A stretch of 64,000 bases of DNA from Diabrotica undecimpunctata (Eukaryota > Arthropoda > Insecta > Coleoptera > Chrysomelidae), in NCBI RefSeq assembly GCF_040954645.1, contig NC_092806.1, positions 135,112,976 to 135,176,975 of the forward strand. Direction: 5' to 3'. The notes beneath the pieces were generated by a model that was given only the letters and a program-made list of their open reading frames with translations, was not told where the DNA came from and did no database searches. The first letter of the stretch is position 1, and every line of letters begins with the position of its first letter. The translations under genes and the position numbers were made by a program. Of the stretch, positions 9,831-20,748 are shown piece by piece.

Positions 9831-11944
9831 CAAAAGGCATATAATTATGGAATCAGTAATAGATTCGACCGTTACTTGATGAAAGTTTAGTAGCAAATCA
9901 TAACTTCAGTAGATTTCATGTCTTTAAAAATAACAAAACAAATACCAATCCGTACTTCACAGTAGGTGAGATTCTCATTTGGTAAAGGCATTTTAAAAAG
10001 AATACACAGTACGCATACGCTAAATGCCGACATTCTAACACATACCATATATTCCAGCTGTCGTAAAGGTAGTAGGTATAAAATTAAACGAAAATTATTA
10101 AAAATCAACAACTTTACTTTGGTACAAAGATAAACTCCCATAAATAATCTCAATTTTCATTCTCGATTTTGTTTAAATTAGGTTCAGACTCTTATCTCTT
10201 GAAAGTGTCTTCTGTAATACTATCTTGTGGAATATCGTCTTCGGGCAATTCGGATTTTATATTCGGAACACTTCTGGTAACATCCTCAGTGAGTGTTTCG
10301 ATTTTAATGTCATCACCTTCCACTTTAAGAAGTTCTTCGTTTAGAGTTGCGTTCTTTAAATCCACGTTGCTGTTGGCAAAGATAGCAGCGGGTCCTAAAA
10401 AATGTATGCTTATTAAAATTGTGAATGCGTGAAAAGGTATAAGTCGTGCCAGTTTGAGACTGTGTAGGAGCTCTAAATTGAGTAGAACTCACTAAGGACA
10501 GACTAGGTGGGGAAATTCTCATCCTGGGTTAATAGGGAACGTCCTATGGATAACTAGGAACATAAAACAGGTATAAACAAAGTACAACCAAACAAACACT
10601 GACCTAATTAGCACATAACAGAATCCTAAGACAGAATCTGCAGCTATGTCATTAACTGTAGATTCGTTGATTGAACATAACATACACCCATACACACGCT
10701 TAACACACATTATACACACATGCACATTCACAACATTCTCATTCCAAAAATCACCAAACAGCCGCACAATTGGCCTATCTTATGGTGCCACTACTGAGCT
10801 CTCCAATCCCAATCATGACCACGAGACGCATGTATTCTCGTATGTTTTGGTGTATTTACTGGTGCTGGTGAATTAGAAAACAAGACTGAAGCAACGGAAA
10901 TAGACAATCGAAGAAAAAGATCTAAAACTGAGATAAGTAGGTCAAACCAAAATCGATTTTTAAAAAACTTCCTGAGACTTCCTTTCAAAATTGGACATAA
11001 AAAGAGAAGAAATTAATTTTGCATGAACCACGCGCATACATGCAAAAGTAAAAATATTTCTGATGTATTAATTATATTTACCCAAATCTTTCGGAATTGG
11101 TGGTGCATCACGTTTCTCGTCCTTTTTATCGTCAATCTCTTGAAAAAGCATAGTTGGTCGAAGGGTAGGTTGGTCCACGATAGGATGTAATGGACTAGTA
11201 GCTGTATCAGTCCGACTTCTGGTGACTAGAGGACTATTACATCTAAAAAAAATTTATTGAATTTAAAAATTAATCCTACGTACAAAATTTTATATTACTT
11301 TAAATATTTTTTAAATATACACAGTACGATGTTATTACTTTTTTTGTTAGAAAGTCCATAAATTTAAAATAAATATTATTTTTTATTCGTCATGGTATAT
11401 TATCTACAAAAAAAGGAGTAAAACAACGAGAAAATATTCTCATGGTACCAATATTAAGGGAATGATATAACATAAATAGTTTTTGAATAGTACATTGTTT
11501 TCTAGAGCTCTGGGGGTATAAATAAATGCCAAAAGGTCATAATAGATAAAATTAAGATCCAAAGATGCACATAGTAGATCCACATGACATCCAATTGGAC
11601 CGCCAACGCAGATATGGACCGAGTGATTGCCGGTATAATCAGTTCCCCACTTATTGACCAACAGCTTCGGGCGGATAAGTTGGCTCTCTTGTTAGCGGTG
11701 TTGAGAAATAAATTCCAAAGGATAAACCAAATAAATGGTGAATGGAATAAGGATACAGAAGGTAATGAAAAATACTGTATTAAATATGCCCATGAGTCCC
11801 AAGAAAAATCAACATGATAGCAACACCTCAACTAAAAAATGTTAATAATCATGGACATCGTAGTTCAAGATTCGACAGGAATGGAGAAACATATTACCAT
11901 GAAGTCTATCATGTCGTAAATTATGATTCCCCGTATTTTCTGTT

Positions 11945-12220
11945 TTAAAGAATACAAAAAGAAAAAGAGCTGTTAACTACAATAAAAACAGCCAAAATAG
12001 AATACCTCGGTCACATCATGAGACACAGCGAAAGATATGGATTGCTGCAACAAATATTGCAAGGATAAGTAGAAGGAAAACGAGGTCCAGGAAGACAAAG
12101 GATTTCCTGGCTGAAGAATCCACGTAGGCAGTTCAACACAACAACGACAAATCTTTTCAAAGCAGCAATCTGCAAAATATAGATCGTCATGATGCTCGCC
12201 AACATCCGAAACGCATAGGC
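11945..12220 (+). mobile_element. RTE-like LINE 3' fragment
   Basis: The plus strand reads LLTTIKTAKIEYLGHIMRHS, GLLQQILQG, KRGPGRQRISWLKN and a final MMLANIRNA, with stop codons inside. Only the first ~70 bp remain in block B, where a deletion joins it to the next LINE. Confidence 0.75.
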
Positions 12221-12594
12221 CCTAAAAGACGAAAAGTACTTTTAAAATTAAGGCGATGAAGAAATGCTTTCGGTACGGCGAAGATGGCGGAGTTGGCAAC
12301 CATTGATTTAAGGTATAGTATAAGACAACAACCCGCGGCGTCTGATCCAGAGTGGGTGGCCGCAAACAGCGTCGGACCCAGAATGGGCGGTTGAAACAAA
12401 CACTCACAAACACATCTAGCCAGCATGGTTAGGCTAAATACCCCTGACGAAAATGTCAGCTGAAAACACGCAAATACCACACGTAAGTAGGAAATTTTTT
12501 CCAGAATCTTGCACTGATAAATTATCAGTCTGTCCCATGGATTCTGGGGGGGAGGGCAAATTGACAAAGACATAAAAAAGTTACCCGAATAAGA

Positions 12595-13940
12595 AGACAC
12601 TTTATAAAGGAACATATAATGCACTTTCCCTGCTATCCGATGAAAGACTTACTTAACTTGGGTGCGAAATAAGAAACATAAAGTGGGACATAGTCGGCCT
12701 CAGCGAAGTCAGAAGACGTGGCCGAACACTTAATTAAACTAAAATCAGGACGTAGTTTTTACCACGTAGGTGACGACAATAATTCCTTGGGATTTGGAAC
12801 AAATGATCATCTACAGAGCATTAAAACGGTAATAGAAAGGACTGTAGAATACAATCGACCAATCGTTCTGGCTTTTGTAGATTTCCATAAAGCCTTTGAC
12901 ACGGTAGAATTTGACAAAATCCTGAAAGAACTACAAGCATGCCGCATTGACTACCGATATACAAGGTTAATTTACAATACATACAAGAACGCAACTATGT
13001 CGGTGAAACTACATAAAAACACGGATCATATCCCAATCGGCAGAGGAGTCCGACAGGGTGATACCTTATCGCCCAAACTGTTTACCGCAGTACTAGAATA
13101 TGCTTGTAAAAAATTTGACAGGGAACTAACCTTCTAAACATTGACGGTAGAAGACTAACAAATTTGAAATTGGCAGACGACATAGTTTTGTACCCGGTCA
13201 ACCTCAAGGAGATATGTACAAATGGTACATGAACTTCAGTTAGCGTGTGCCAGTGTGGGTCTTAAAATAAACACCTCCAAAACAAAATTCATGACAAACC
13301 TAGTAACTAGCGGAAATATCAATATTGGAGACAACGAAATAGAGCTGGTGTAAAAATACATAAACCTTGGACAAGAAATAAAGATCACAAGAGACAACCA
13401 AACATGCGAACTACGAAGAAGACTAAACCTAGCATGGGTAGCCTATGGAAAACTCAAAGATATCTTTAAAAGTGATATGCCAATTTCTCTAAAAAGTAAA
13501 ACATTTGACCAATGTGTGTTGCCTGTGATGACCTATGGTGCCGAAACTTTGACATTGACAGCTAAAACTTCAAAAACGCTGCAAATAGCTTATAGGAAAA
13601 GGTCAATGCTGAGTATATCGCTTCGTGACCGAGTTAGAAATGAAAACGTAAGACGAAGAACAAGAGTTACCGATGTAATTTCCCGAATTGCCACAGTAAA
13701 ACCGAACTTGGCCAGACACGTCGCCCGAATCAGTGATGAAAGGTGGACGAAGAGATTGCTTGAGTGGAGGCTGAGGTTAGATAAAAGAAGTAGGGACCCC
13801 CTACTCGTTAGACTGACGATCTCAAGAAAATTTCAAGAAATTGGATGAAAAGTGCTTAAGATAGAGCACAATGGACAAAAATAAGAGAGGCCTATGTCCA
13901 GCAGTGGACGCAAAGGACTGGATGATGATGATGATGATGA
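12595..13940 (+). mobile_element. RTE-like LINE, internally deleted, with ATGATG tail
   Basis: It begins with the start of an endonuclease domain (KGTYNALSLLSDER, WDIVGLSEVRRRG; 12610-12720), then jumps into the reverse transcriptase. The RT part has LAFVDFHKAFDTVEFDKIL at about 12867, GRGVRQGDTLSPKLF near 13040 and, after a frameshift, a LADD-type active site near 13175. A C-terminal region follows at 13477-13848. The 3' end (GGCCTATGTCCAGCAGTGGA then a GATGAT run, 13885-13940) is typical of insect RTE-type elements. Most of the endonuclease is missing and several stops occur, so it is inactive. Block B holds only its last ~340 bp. Confidence 0.85.
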
Positions 13941-14413
13941 CTATTAAAATTAAATGTTCCTACAACTTCCTATTCTTGTGTTATTAACTTACCTATTATT
14001 ATTAGGAGAATTAAGGCTCTTATCCATCTTGTGCTGACTAATCCAATAACACGCCCTTGCTAATATTAATAAACTATTTAAAACCTTCAAAGAAGTCAAA
14101 AACAAAAATACAAAAAATAAAATAACAATAGAAGCTAAATCTTTTATATTAACGCAATGAAACAACACGCGAATTATAACGACGCCTAACGGCAACGGTA
14201 TAAATCCCATGCGTCTGGCGACTAGGTCGCAATGATCAGAAAAGGCGTGTTTTTGTCTAGTTTGTGCAACGTCATACGCCAAACTGGTGGTGTAATCCCT
14301 GTACACGTCTAGGTTGAGTTCGTTGAATCTCGTTATGAAGGCATGCTTGATCCAATCGACGAACATTTCCGCCAAGAGAATGAAGATGCAGTCCGGCAAC
14401 ATCACCCAAAAAC

Positions 14414-14443
14414 GAACATTCATTCTGTGAAGAATGAATGTTC
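14414..14443. repeat. Perfect inverted repeat at a rearrangement junction
   Basis: GAACATTCATTCT, a 4-nt loop GTGA, then AGAATGAATGTTC. The left arm matches block B at 34556-34568. The right arm has no counterpart there. It marks the point where block A skips from TAPT1 exon sequence into piggyBac sequence. Confidence 0.85.
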
Positions 14444-14447
14444 AAAT

Positions 14448-15906
14448 CAGAAAATACAAATCTGTATTCAACCCAGATGACAGGTAAATCCGTAGCCACT
14501 GATATTAAAGAAATAAAATCTTTCGTTGGCATTGAGCTGTTGATCGAGATACATGTCTTCCTATTGCGATTTTTTGTCTCAATTATTCCATTATGATCAA
14601 CTAGCTGATTTGATGTTCCTAAAACGTTATCAGGCTCAAAAGAAACATTAATTTCGCAAACAATGAAGATGATAATGGAACCGACAGGTACTTTAAAGTC
14701 CGTCCATTGTTGAAACATATATGCCAAAACTGCTGAGCAATTCCAGAAGAACAGCGTTTTTCGATAGATGAAATGATGGTTCCATATAAGGGAACACGAG
14801 CAGGAACTAGACGACAATATATAAAAAGCAGGTCGAAAAAATAGGGGTTTAAATTATTTTTTAGATTTTTTTTTATTTAATAATATTTTTTAGATGTGAA
14901 GTGACCGGTATCGTATACGATTTTTTTCTTTATCATGGTGATAATACCTTTTTTAATCACAATTTTACAAATTACGAGGAAAGATACTTTGGAATAGTGC
15001 AGAAAGTGGTAGTAGCCTTATAAGTATTCATGAGAAACCATGTAAAATTTTATATTTTGATAATTGGTTTACTTCACTTGAATTAGTTACATATGTAAGA
15101 AGTGAGTTTTTTTTGTGGCTTTAGCACTTGGCTATTTAGCCAATTACGTGTTGAGAAATAATAAATGTAAGAAGTGAGTTAGGCATATTTAGCCTACGGA
15201 CAATTCAAAACAATAGAATGAGAAATTCTATTATGTTTTCTGGCAAGGTATTACTTAAAAGAGGAAGAGGTAGCTTCGAAAGAGTTAGCGACAACGAAAT
15301 GAAAATTAATATTACCCAACGGGCAGATAATAAATGTGTCAGTTTAGTTTCATCATTTCCTGATACCATAACAATATTTCATGTTTAAAGATACTGTAAG
15401 GAACAAAAAAAATTAACATACCATGTCCCCAGGTAGTTTTAGAGTATAATAAGCATATAGGAGACGTAGACCTTGCTAACATGCTTTTGTCTTTATATCG
15501 AACTGGCCCACAATCACATCGATGGTACCTAAAGTTGCTAGCCCAAATCCTAGATATAAGTGTAAATAATGGTAGGCTGCTTTATAGAAGACACTGCAAT
15601 GCACTGAACATTAAAAAAATCGTTATATTGAAAACGTTCCGCAATGACATTATTCAAATCCTGCTAAAATCAAATAAAGCAAGACCGGGTCGCGCAGCTG
15701 CTTGGTCATTTTCTAATCAACAAATCCGAAGTTCGGTAGTTACTAGGCCGACCGACGATACTAGGATAGATAACATTGATCATTTTTCCTTAACAACAAC
15801 CAAAGGTCAGTGTTGTTTGTGTCCTAAGGAACAAACTGCCTTTATGTGTCAGAAATGTAATACACGACTATGCACTGCCTTTGAAATGAACTGTTTTATA
15901 CCATAG
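14448..15906 (+). pseudogene. piggyBac-type transposase pseudogene (block A copy)
   Basis: Broken pieces of a PGBD-type transposase. They are NLYSTQMTGKSVATDIKEIK (14459 on), then heavily frameshifted catalytic-core sequence, LLKRGRGSFERV near 15260, and an open C-terminal part 15481-15906 with LANMLLSLYR, RWYLKLLAQILDISVNNGRL and a terminal cysteine cluster (CCLCPKE..FMCQKCNTRLC) like the PGBD zinc-binding tail. Only the first half is shared with block B (36459-37204); the C-terminal half survives only here. It is inactive. Confidence 0.82.
15093..15180 (+). mobile_element. Small insertion with 16-bp target-site duplication (SINE-tail-like)
   Basis: ATGTAAGAAGTGAGTT occurs at 15093-15108 and again at 15165-15180, bracketing 56 bp. 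The inserted segment runs from a T tract to GAGAAATAATAA. Removing it and one repeat restores the piggyBac frame around the VRSEL/GIFSL motif. Block B has the same structure (37093-37182), so the insertion predates the duplication. SINE origin is a guess. Confidence 0.65.
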
Positions 15907-16011
15907 AACTAAATTGTAATTATTTTTTAATAAAGTGTTTGTTAGTAGTAATCTTTTATTTTTTAAATCCTATTGGTGTTATATGATTCAAACAAAGTGT
16001 TTTAAACAATC

Positions 16012-16495
16012 AAAATTCCATAGCAGAGACACACTGGAGAAGATTAGAAGCCACGGAAACATCATGCTACCGGATCATCGACGGAACATCATGGGACAAC
16101 AGAATCACGAATGCAACCATCAGAGAAAGGCTCCAGTACACACCACTGAGGGAGGTGGCCGAGAAAAGGACCAGGTATTTCTTCCACCAGGCCACAAGAA
16201 GACTCCATAAGACCAGGGGCATCCTCGAGAATAACAGGATCCAGAGGATACATAGAACTACTCATAGACTGATCGACCATCTGATCAGGGTCTAGCCGGA
16301 TGGTTGCCGGAAAACAGCCATGCAGGGAAGTAGGTACGGTGCCTTAAATTAGTACCTACAGAAGAAGACGAGGATAAATCCACACAAAGATGTCCAGGAT
16401 GCCGAGAGGTCAAAATATCAAGAAGCTGGCGGTGCAAGAGCGGGACGCCGAAGAAAGAAGAATGAAGGCTAAAATGAATGAAATGAATGACATGT
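16012..16495 (+). mobile_element. LINE C-terminal fragment with 3' UTR
   Basis: The plus strand encodes ETHWRRLEATE, RIIDGTSWDNRITNATIRER, LQYTPLREVAEKRTRYFFHQ and HLIRV, followed by a G-rich untranslated tail and AAATGAATGAAATGAATGAC. The ending resembles the C terminus of LINE reverse transcriptases of another family than the RTE-like pieces. The start is truncated. Confidence 0.55.
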
Positions 16496-16766
16496 AAAAT
16501 TTTTATTAGGCAATAAACGTTTTTATTTTTATTTTTATTTTTTATTATTCTAAGAATTATGACGTATCGGAGATGGGCTATTTCGTTACAATATTCAGTA
16601 TTATCTCAAAATATAAAAATAAGTTGAAGAAGATTTCGTTGAAATTTTAATACTCTCCATTTCAATAGTCCTTAATGTACTCAAGTGTTTGTGTCTATTA
16701 TCTTAATGATGATATTCTGATCTTTATCATATGCATCTAATACTAAGAAGTGACAACTCAATATAC

Positions 16767-16775
16767 TATAAAAAG
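16767..16775 (+). promoter_or_regulatory. TATA-like box upstream of GILT
   Basis: TATAAAAAG lies 43 bp before the GILT start codon (16810). That spacing would put transcription start about 10-15 bp ahead of the ATG, giving a very short leader. Confidence 0.45.
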
Positions 16776-16809
16776 CAGTCTTACTGAAGTAATGATAATA
16801 TTAACCAAG

Positions 16810-16872
16810 ATGTTTCTATCAAAATTGGTATTGTTCTTCGCAGCCACAGTGTGCGTGTCGTCGAGCGTGCAG
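16810..16872 (+). CDS. GILT exon 1 (signal peptide)
   Basis: ATG to a GTGCAG|GTAAAA donor; 21 codons, hydrophobic core LVLFFAATVCV. The start is chosen because the codons after it form a typical secretion signal and the TATA-like box sits 43 bp upstream. Confidence 0.82.
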
Positions 16873-16938
16873 GTAAAAATTAATATCAGTCAATATTTTT
16901 AATATACTTTTGGACTTTGTATTATGATTTCATTATAT

Positions 16939-16952
<14 letters not shown>

Positions 16953-17013
<61 letters not shown>
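16953..17013. repeat. (TA)n microsatellite in GILT intron 1
   Basis: About 60 bp of nearly pure TA, preceded by a short ATT run. Confidence 0.95.
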
Positions 17014-17016
<3 letters not shown>

Positions 17017-18369
17017 GATGATGTATTGTTTGTTAATGATGAGCAATGTGTATTTTTTAATAATATAGGGTTTTTATCGCGGTTCTCAAAGAATTAGTTT
17101 GTAAGTACTTTTTTATATTATCTTTATTATATCTATTATGAAACACACATATATATCTAACCTAGCCAATGTAAATTTAAAATAAACTATCTTTAAATTG
17201 AAATTCTTATGAACTAATTAAATTCTATAGACAATGTAAAATTTAAACAAACTATCTTCAAAATTGACATTGTTATGACACTAACTAAATTATATTAACT
17301 AAATTTTGTACCTTTCTATCACTGAATGCCTAAATGAACTGATTTCCACTATATATATTCTAATCACTCCTCAATGTCTTCCTGCTTCGGTTATCCTTGT
17401 TTTTGTGAAATTACTTTTTCCAATTATCAGCTTCCACCAATTTAAAATATATTTCTTCTTAAGCATTTATAAACCACCAAGCAAACCAGCAAACAGAATT
17501 TATATGTATTCTTCTTTTCTATATACCAATATCGAATCACCAAATATATTATTTAATTTTAATATTCAATTAATACTTCTTCCATTATCCAATTATCATT
17601 TATACATAACATAATTTTTAATCTTCAATAATATTTTCTTTATACTGTTTCTTAATCTTGATTTAACTCACTATATTGAACAATTATAACTGATTGACTG
17701 ACTCTAACTAACTTTCATACTAAAAAACTGGCCATCATAGTAACTGTAACTCATAACTGATTGACTAACTGAATGGACATCTTGAATCCAAATCACCGGG
17801 TATTTATATCTTTTTCCATGTTCCAGAATCATCTGGTAAGAAATCATATTCCATTTGTTCTATTAAATACATGTCTGAATTTTCTGGAAAAAGTATATGT
17901 TCGATCCACAGACATAACCATTATTTCGAGAATGTTCCACCGTAAACAAAGGTCAAATTCTCTATTCTGGAAAATTCTTTACTTTTCTATTGATAATTTT
18001 GTTGACATTTAGGCTTTTCAGATCAGAATATACACTTAAATCAGTAACTATATATAAATTAAACATTTTAAACTAACTTATTATTTTAACCCCACTTTAT
18101 TTTCCTAATTATGAATTTCTATCTGTCACTTTAAAGAGTATTTTTGGTTGCCTAGTCACATGGCTCACTTAAATATATCTACAATATTATAATTATTAAA
18201 ATACAACTTTTTACAATTATTATATGCTAATTTCTTAAAAATGCCCTCACATAAATAATTTTTATAAAATTTTCTAGTATATAACTTATTAAAATAACCA
18301 AATACCTTTAATATCTAATATTATCTAGTATATAATTTATAAATTATTTTCTATAAACACCAATCATAT

Positions 18370-18371
<2 letters not shown>
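17014..18371. other. GILT intron 1, left part: AT-rich, nothing recognised
   Basis: The open frame at 17306-17614 is low-complexity AT-rich translation with no family motif. I see no transposon ends in this stretch. Confidence 0.5.

Positions 18372-18430
<59 letters not shown>
18372..18430. repeat. (TA)n microsatellite abutting a Tigger-like end
   Basis: A 59-bp TA run that ends exactly where the pogo/Tigger-like terminal sequence begins. TA is the target of that family. Confidence 0.92.
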
Positions 18431-18433
<3 letters not shown>

Positions 18434-19180
18434 GACTCTCGGTAATTCGAAACTCGAGGGACTCTTAAAATATTACGAATTATTGAGTGTTTGAAATATC
18501 AAATGGTTCGAAATTTGTGAGAGAAAATAAATTAAACTTCGAATTATTAAATGTTGATCAATTATTATTTATTAACTGCTATTCTATAACGAATATACCT
18601 CTAAACAAAAGTTTAGAGGTACATTGGTGTACATACATGTATGTATTCATAATGTGAATTAATCAATTTTTCGAAAGAACTGGTTTGCTTCAAAGCACAT
18701 TGCTGCTGCTCAGACTGCTCAATAATTTTTTTTTAAGAAAAAGTGCCTAAAATGCTTCTTCGTCACTTTCGTTTTGTAGACGGAAGGTTTGTAAGGTATC
18801 GAATGAGGATCTTGTTTCCTTAACTGACACATCTGCCAAAGGTTTTGATGTATCGTACTTATCTTCATCGTTACTTTTTTCATTCCTATATGTCGCAGAT
18901 AAAATTTCGCCATTGGTTAGTGAACCTGAGACAGCAACATCTTTATCCACTTGAACAAAGTCAGAAAAACTCACACCACTGAAGTCAACTAATGGTTCTA
19001 TTGCTGGTTCTTCATCATCCATAAGTATTGGAAGATTTTCCTGATCTTCTTTTAAGAAATCGGATTTTTTGAAGCAGTTGAGAATTGTTAGGGGTGTTAC
19101 AGTTTTCCATGCTTTGTCAATCAGTAAAATAGCTGTCAGTAAAATGTCAGAACCGTGATATTTGCACTTAGCTGATTGTC
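18431..19180 (-). pseudogene. pogo/Tigger-type (CENP-B-like) transposase 3' half with one terminus
   Basis: The minus strand from about 19180 encodes LLTAILLIDKAWKTVTPLTI, LNCFKKSDF and, from 19022, an acidic tail (MDDEEPAIEPLVDFSGVSFS, DFVQVDKDVAVSG). This is the C terminus of Tigger/JRK-like transposases (KAW..V...TI.NCF.K.GF). The outer end GTCGACTCTCGGTAATTCGA (18431-18450) has the form of a Tigger terminal inverted repeat beside TA. The catalytic half and the other terminus are absent, so this is a deletion derivative within GILT intron 1. Confidence 0.78.
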
Positions 19181-19442
19181 GAGAGATTCTAAAATGCGTA
19201 TGCAGAAATTATACCATATTTGAACCCAGGAAGAGTCCCTAAAAGCACCCCAAGATCCCAGCATTCAAATACGGATCGAGATCGGTGATACAGCATTCAG
19301 AGCAAGCGGATATAATACTTATTAGCGTTTATATATTCATGTATTGTGTAATTCAAAATAAAGTCAGCTTTTGGCACGGAGTTTGATTATTTACCAGCGG
19401 CACACGCGAAGAGCAAATCAAGTTATTTTTACTAGTGCTTTC

Positions 19443-19830
19443 TCAGTAACTAGCTTTATGACGAATATAGCATCTGTACATGAGCTTTGAAGTAGTATTT
19501 AACAAGTTTATACCTCTGTGGTTTTCTGGTTGATTTTTATCTCCTTTTTTGAATAGTAGAATTAGTTCGCTCATTCTAGATTCTTTCGGTATTTTATTGT
19601 GTTTTATAATTGTATTAATTAATGTTGTTAGTTGTTCTGTCTGCTTTGGTTCTATTACTCCCTTTACCTCCATTCTTTCACTTTTTATAAAGCGCCATAT
19701 TTCCTTTGGCAGACCAAAAAAATCATGTTCCATTTCTTTCGAAAAGCGTTACCAGTGATCATTTTTTATTTTTCTTACATGTGCATTACGTTTCGTTTCT
19801 GATTGTCTTGTAATTATGATATGGCTCTTG
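19443..19830 (-). mobile_element. LINE RT N-terminal fragment
   Basis: The minus strand encodes WRFIKSERMEVKG, LTTLINTIIKHNKIPKESRM, SELILLFKKGDKNQPENHRG and INLLNTTSKL. This is the block 0-2 region of an RTE-like reverse transcriptase. It lies in GILT intron 1. Confidence 0.82.
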
Positions 19831-20610
19831 TTGTTTTGGTTGACGTGCATTTCAGGTAAGCATTTATCGCTTTGGGAAATTTGAGGGTAATTTGAGACTC
19901 ATATTACAAAATTAATTAGAATGTTACAGGGTGTTTGATAACTAGTGGCAGACCAAACTTATTTTGTTTTTTTTTTAATGGAACACCCTGTATTTTATAT
20001 TAGAAATCTCTTTCACTTCTCTATTACAACAATATAAAGTTCCATTATGTTATACAAATTCATAACCAATTTTATATGAAAATAGTAATAAATTCAACTC
20101 CCTGAATAGGGGTAAAAAGAAGCACAAAGACAATAATCTATTACCATCACATTTTTTTGTTGATTGTCAAAATTTTCATAAATGATTGATATTGCTAATT
20201 TTCTTTATATCGAATATAGGTTGAGTCAAAATGCAAGTATATTATTTTCTCAGTAATTTTAAATAGAAAACCCTGTATTTTAGGTACTATATAATACACA
20301 ATCTCATTATTTAATATGATATAAATAAACTTTTAACTGAAATTAATTTGTTTAAAATGCAGTGTTGCTCAAAATGCCATGAGATTCTTGTAGTGTTTCA
20401 TCTGGTTTCCTTTAATGCAGTTTATACTTTATTAGATGATTATGTTTTGATTCTCTTAAAAAAAAATTATTTGATTTTGGGAGATTTAAATAAAATTTAA
20501 TTTATACCTAACTCAACCTAATCTATGTAATAGGTTCTTTTTTACAATTATCTACAAATTTGCTTTGTTGCGTATTTGTATCACCCATTTCATTTAAATT
20601 ATTGTTTCAG
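19831..20610. other. GILT intron 1, right part, with a short inverted repeat
   Basis: AT-rich. TACAGGGTGTT (19925-19935) and AACACCCTGTA (19982-19992) are inverted copies about 46 bp apart, possibly the ends of a small non-autonomous element. No gene was found. Confidence 0.5.
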
Positions 20611-20748
20611 GAGGCTGATCTGACTCTTACCCTGTTTTATGAAGGTTTATGCCCTGGTTGTCATGAATTTATCCTAACACAGCTATATCCTTCATACGAG
20701 AAATTGGCAGATAGCTTAAAATTGGACCTGGTTCCCTTTGGATGGAGT
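20611..20748 (+). CDS. GILT exon 2 (CxxC active site)
   Basis: 46 codons between TTTCAG and GTAAGT. It carries LTLFYEGLCPGCHEFILTQL and ends VPFGWS. The CPGC pair is the expected redox centre. Confidence 0.88.

Larger units (their letters stand above)
10150..14413 (-). pseudogene. TAPT1 truncated duplicate (last three exons only)
   Basis: Three exons match the end of the complete gene in block B: 14413-13993 (5' truncated), 11242-11082 (161 bp) and 10394-10150. Splice sites are kept (GTAAGT after 13993, AG before 11242 and 10394). The copy is broken in two ways. The first exon is cut at 14413 by a rearrangement, so all upstream membrane segments are absent. In the last exon an AGA codon is followed by TAA (10194-10192) where block B has TCA, which removes 14 C-terminal residues. 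The intron between the first two exons has kept a decayed LINE (12.0-13.9 kb) that block B has lost. Transcription is unknown. Confidence 0.88.
8730..15203 (+). repeat. Block A of a 6.5-7.5 kb direct segmental duplication
   Basis: Nearly identical, with interruptions, to 29660-37204 in the same orientation (21 kb apart). Matching segments are: 8730-8940 with 29660-29870; 8945-12016 with about 30280-33387; 13581-14413 with 33388-34203; 14414-14429 with 34556-34571; and 14448-15203 with 36459-37204. Block A lacks about 410 bp (29871-30280), about 350 bp (34204-34555) and about 1.9 kb (34572-36458) that are in B. B lacks 1,564 bp that are in A (12017-13580). Since B contains exons of the complete TAPT1 gene, A is probably the copy (inference). 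Confidence 0.93.

Noticed and set aside
10169..10876. Plus-strand frames near 10.2-10.9 kb and 31.5-32.2 kb
   Set aside because: The first of each lies antisense to the last TAPT1 exon, the others in intron sequence; duplication makes them look conserved, but this only reflects the segmental copy.
12222..12624. Minus-strand frames near 12.2-12.6 kb
   Set aside because: They overlap LINE 5' untranslated-type sequence with short GC-rich repeats; no protein family is recognised.
16089..16280. Minus-strand 63-codon frame
   Set aside because: Shadow of the LINE C-terminal fragment read on the plus strand.
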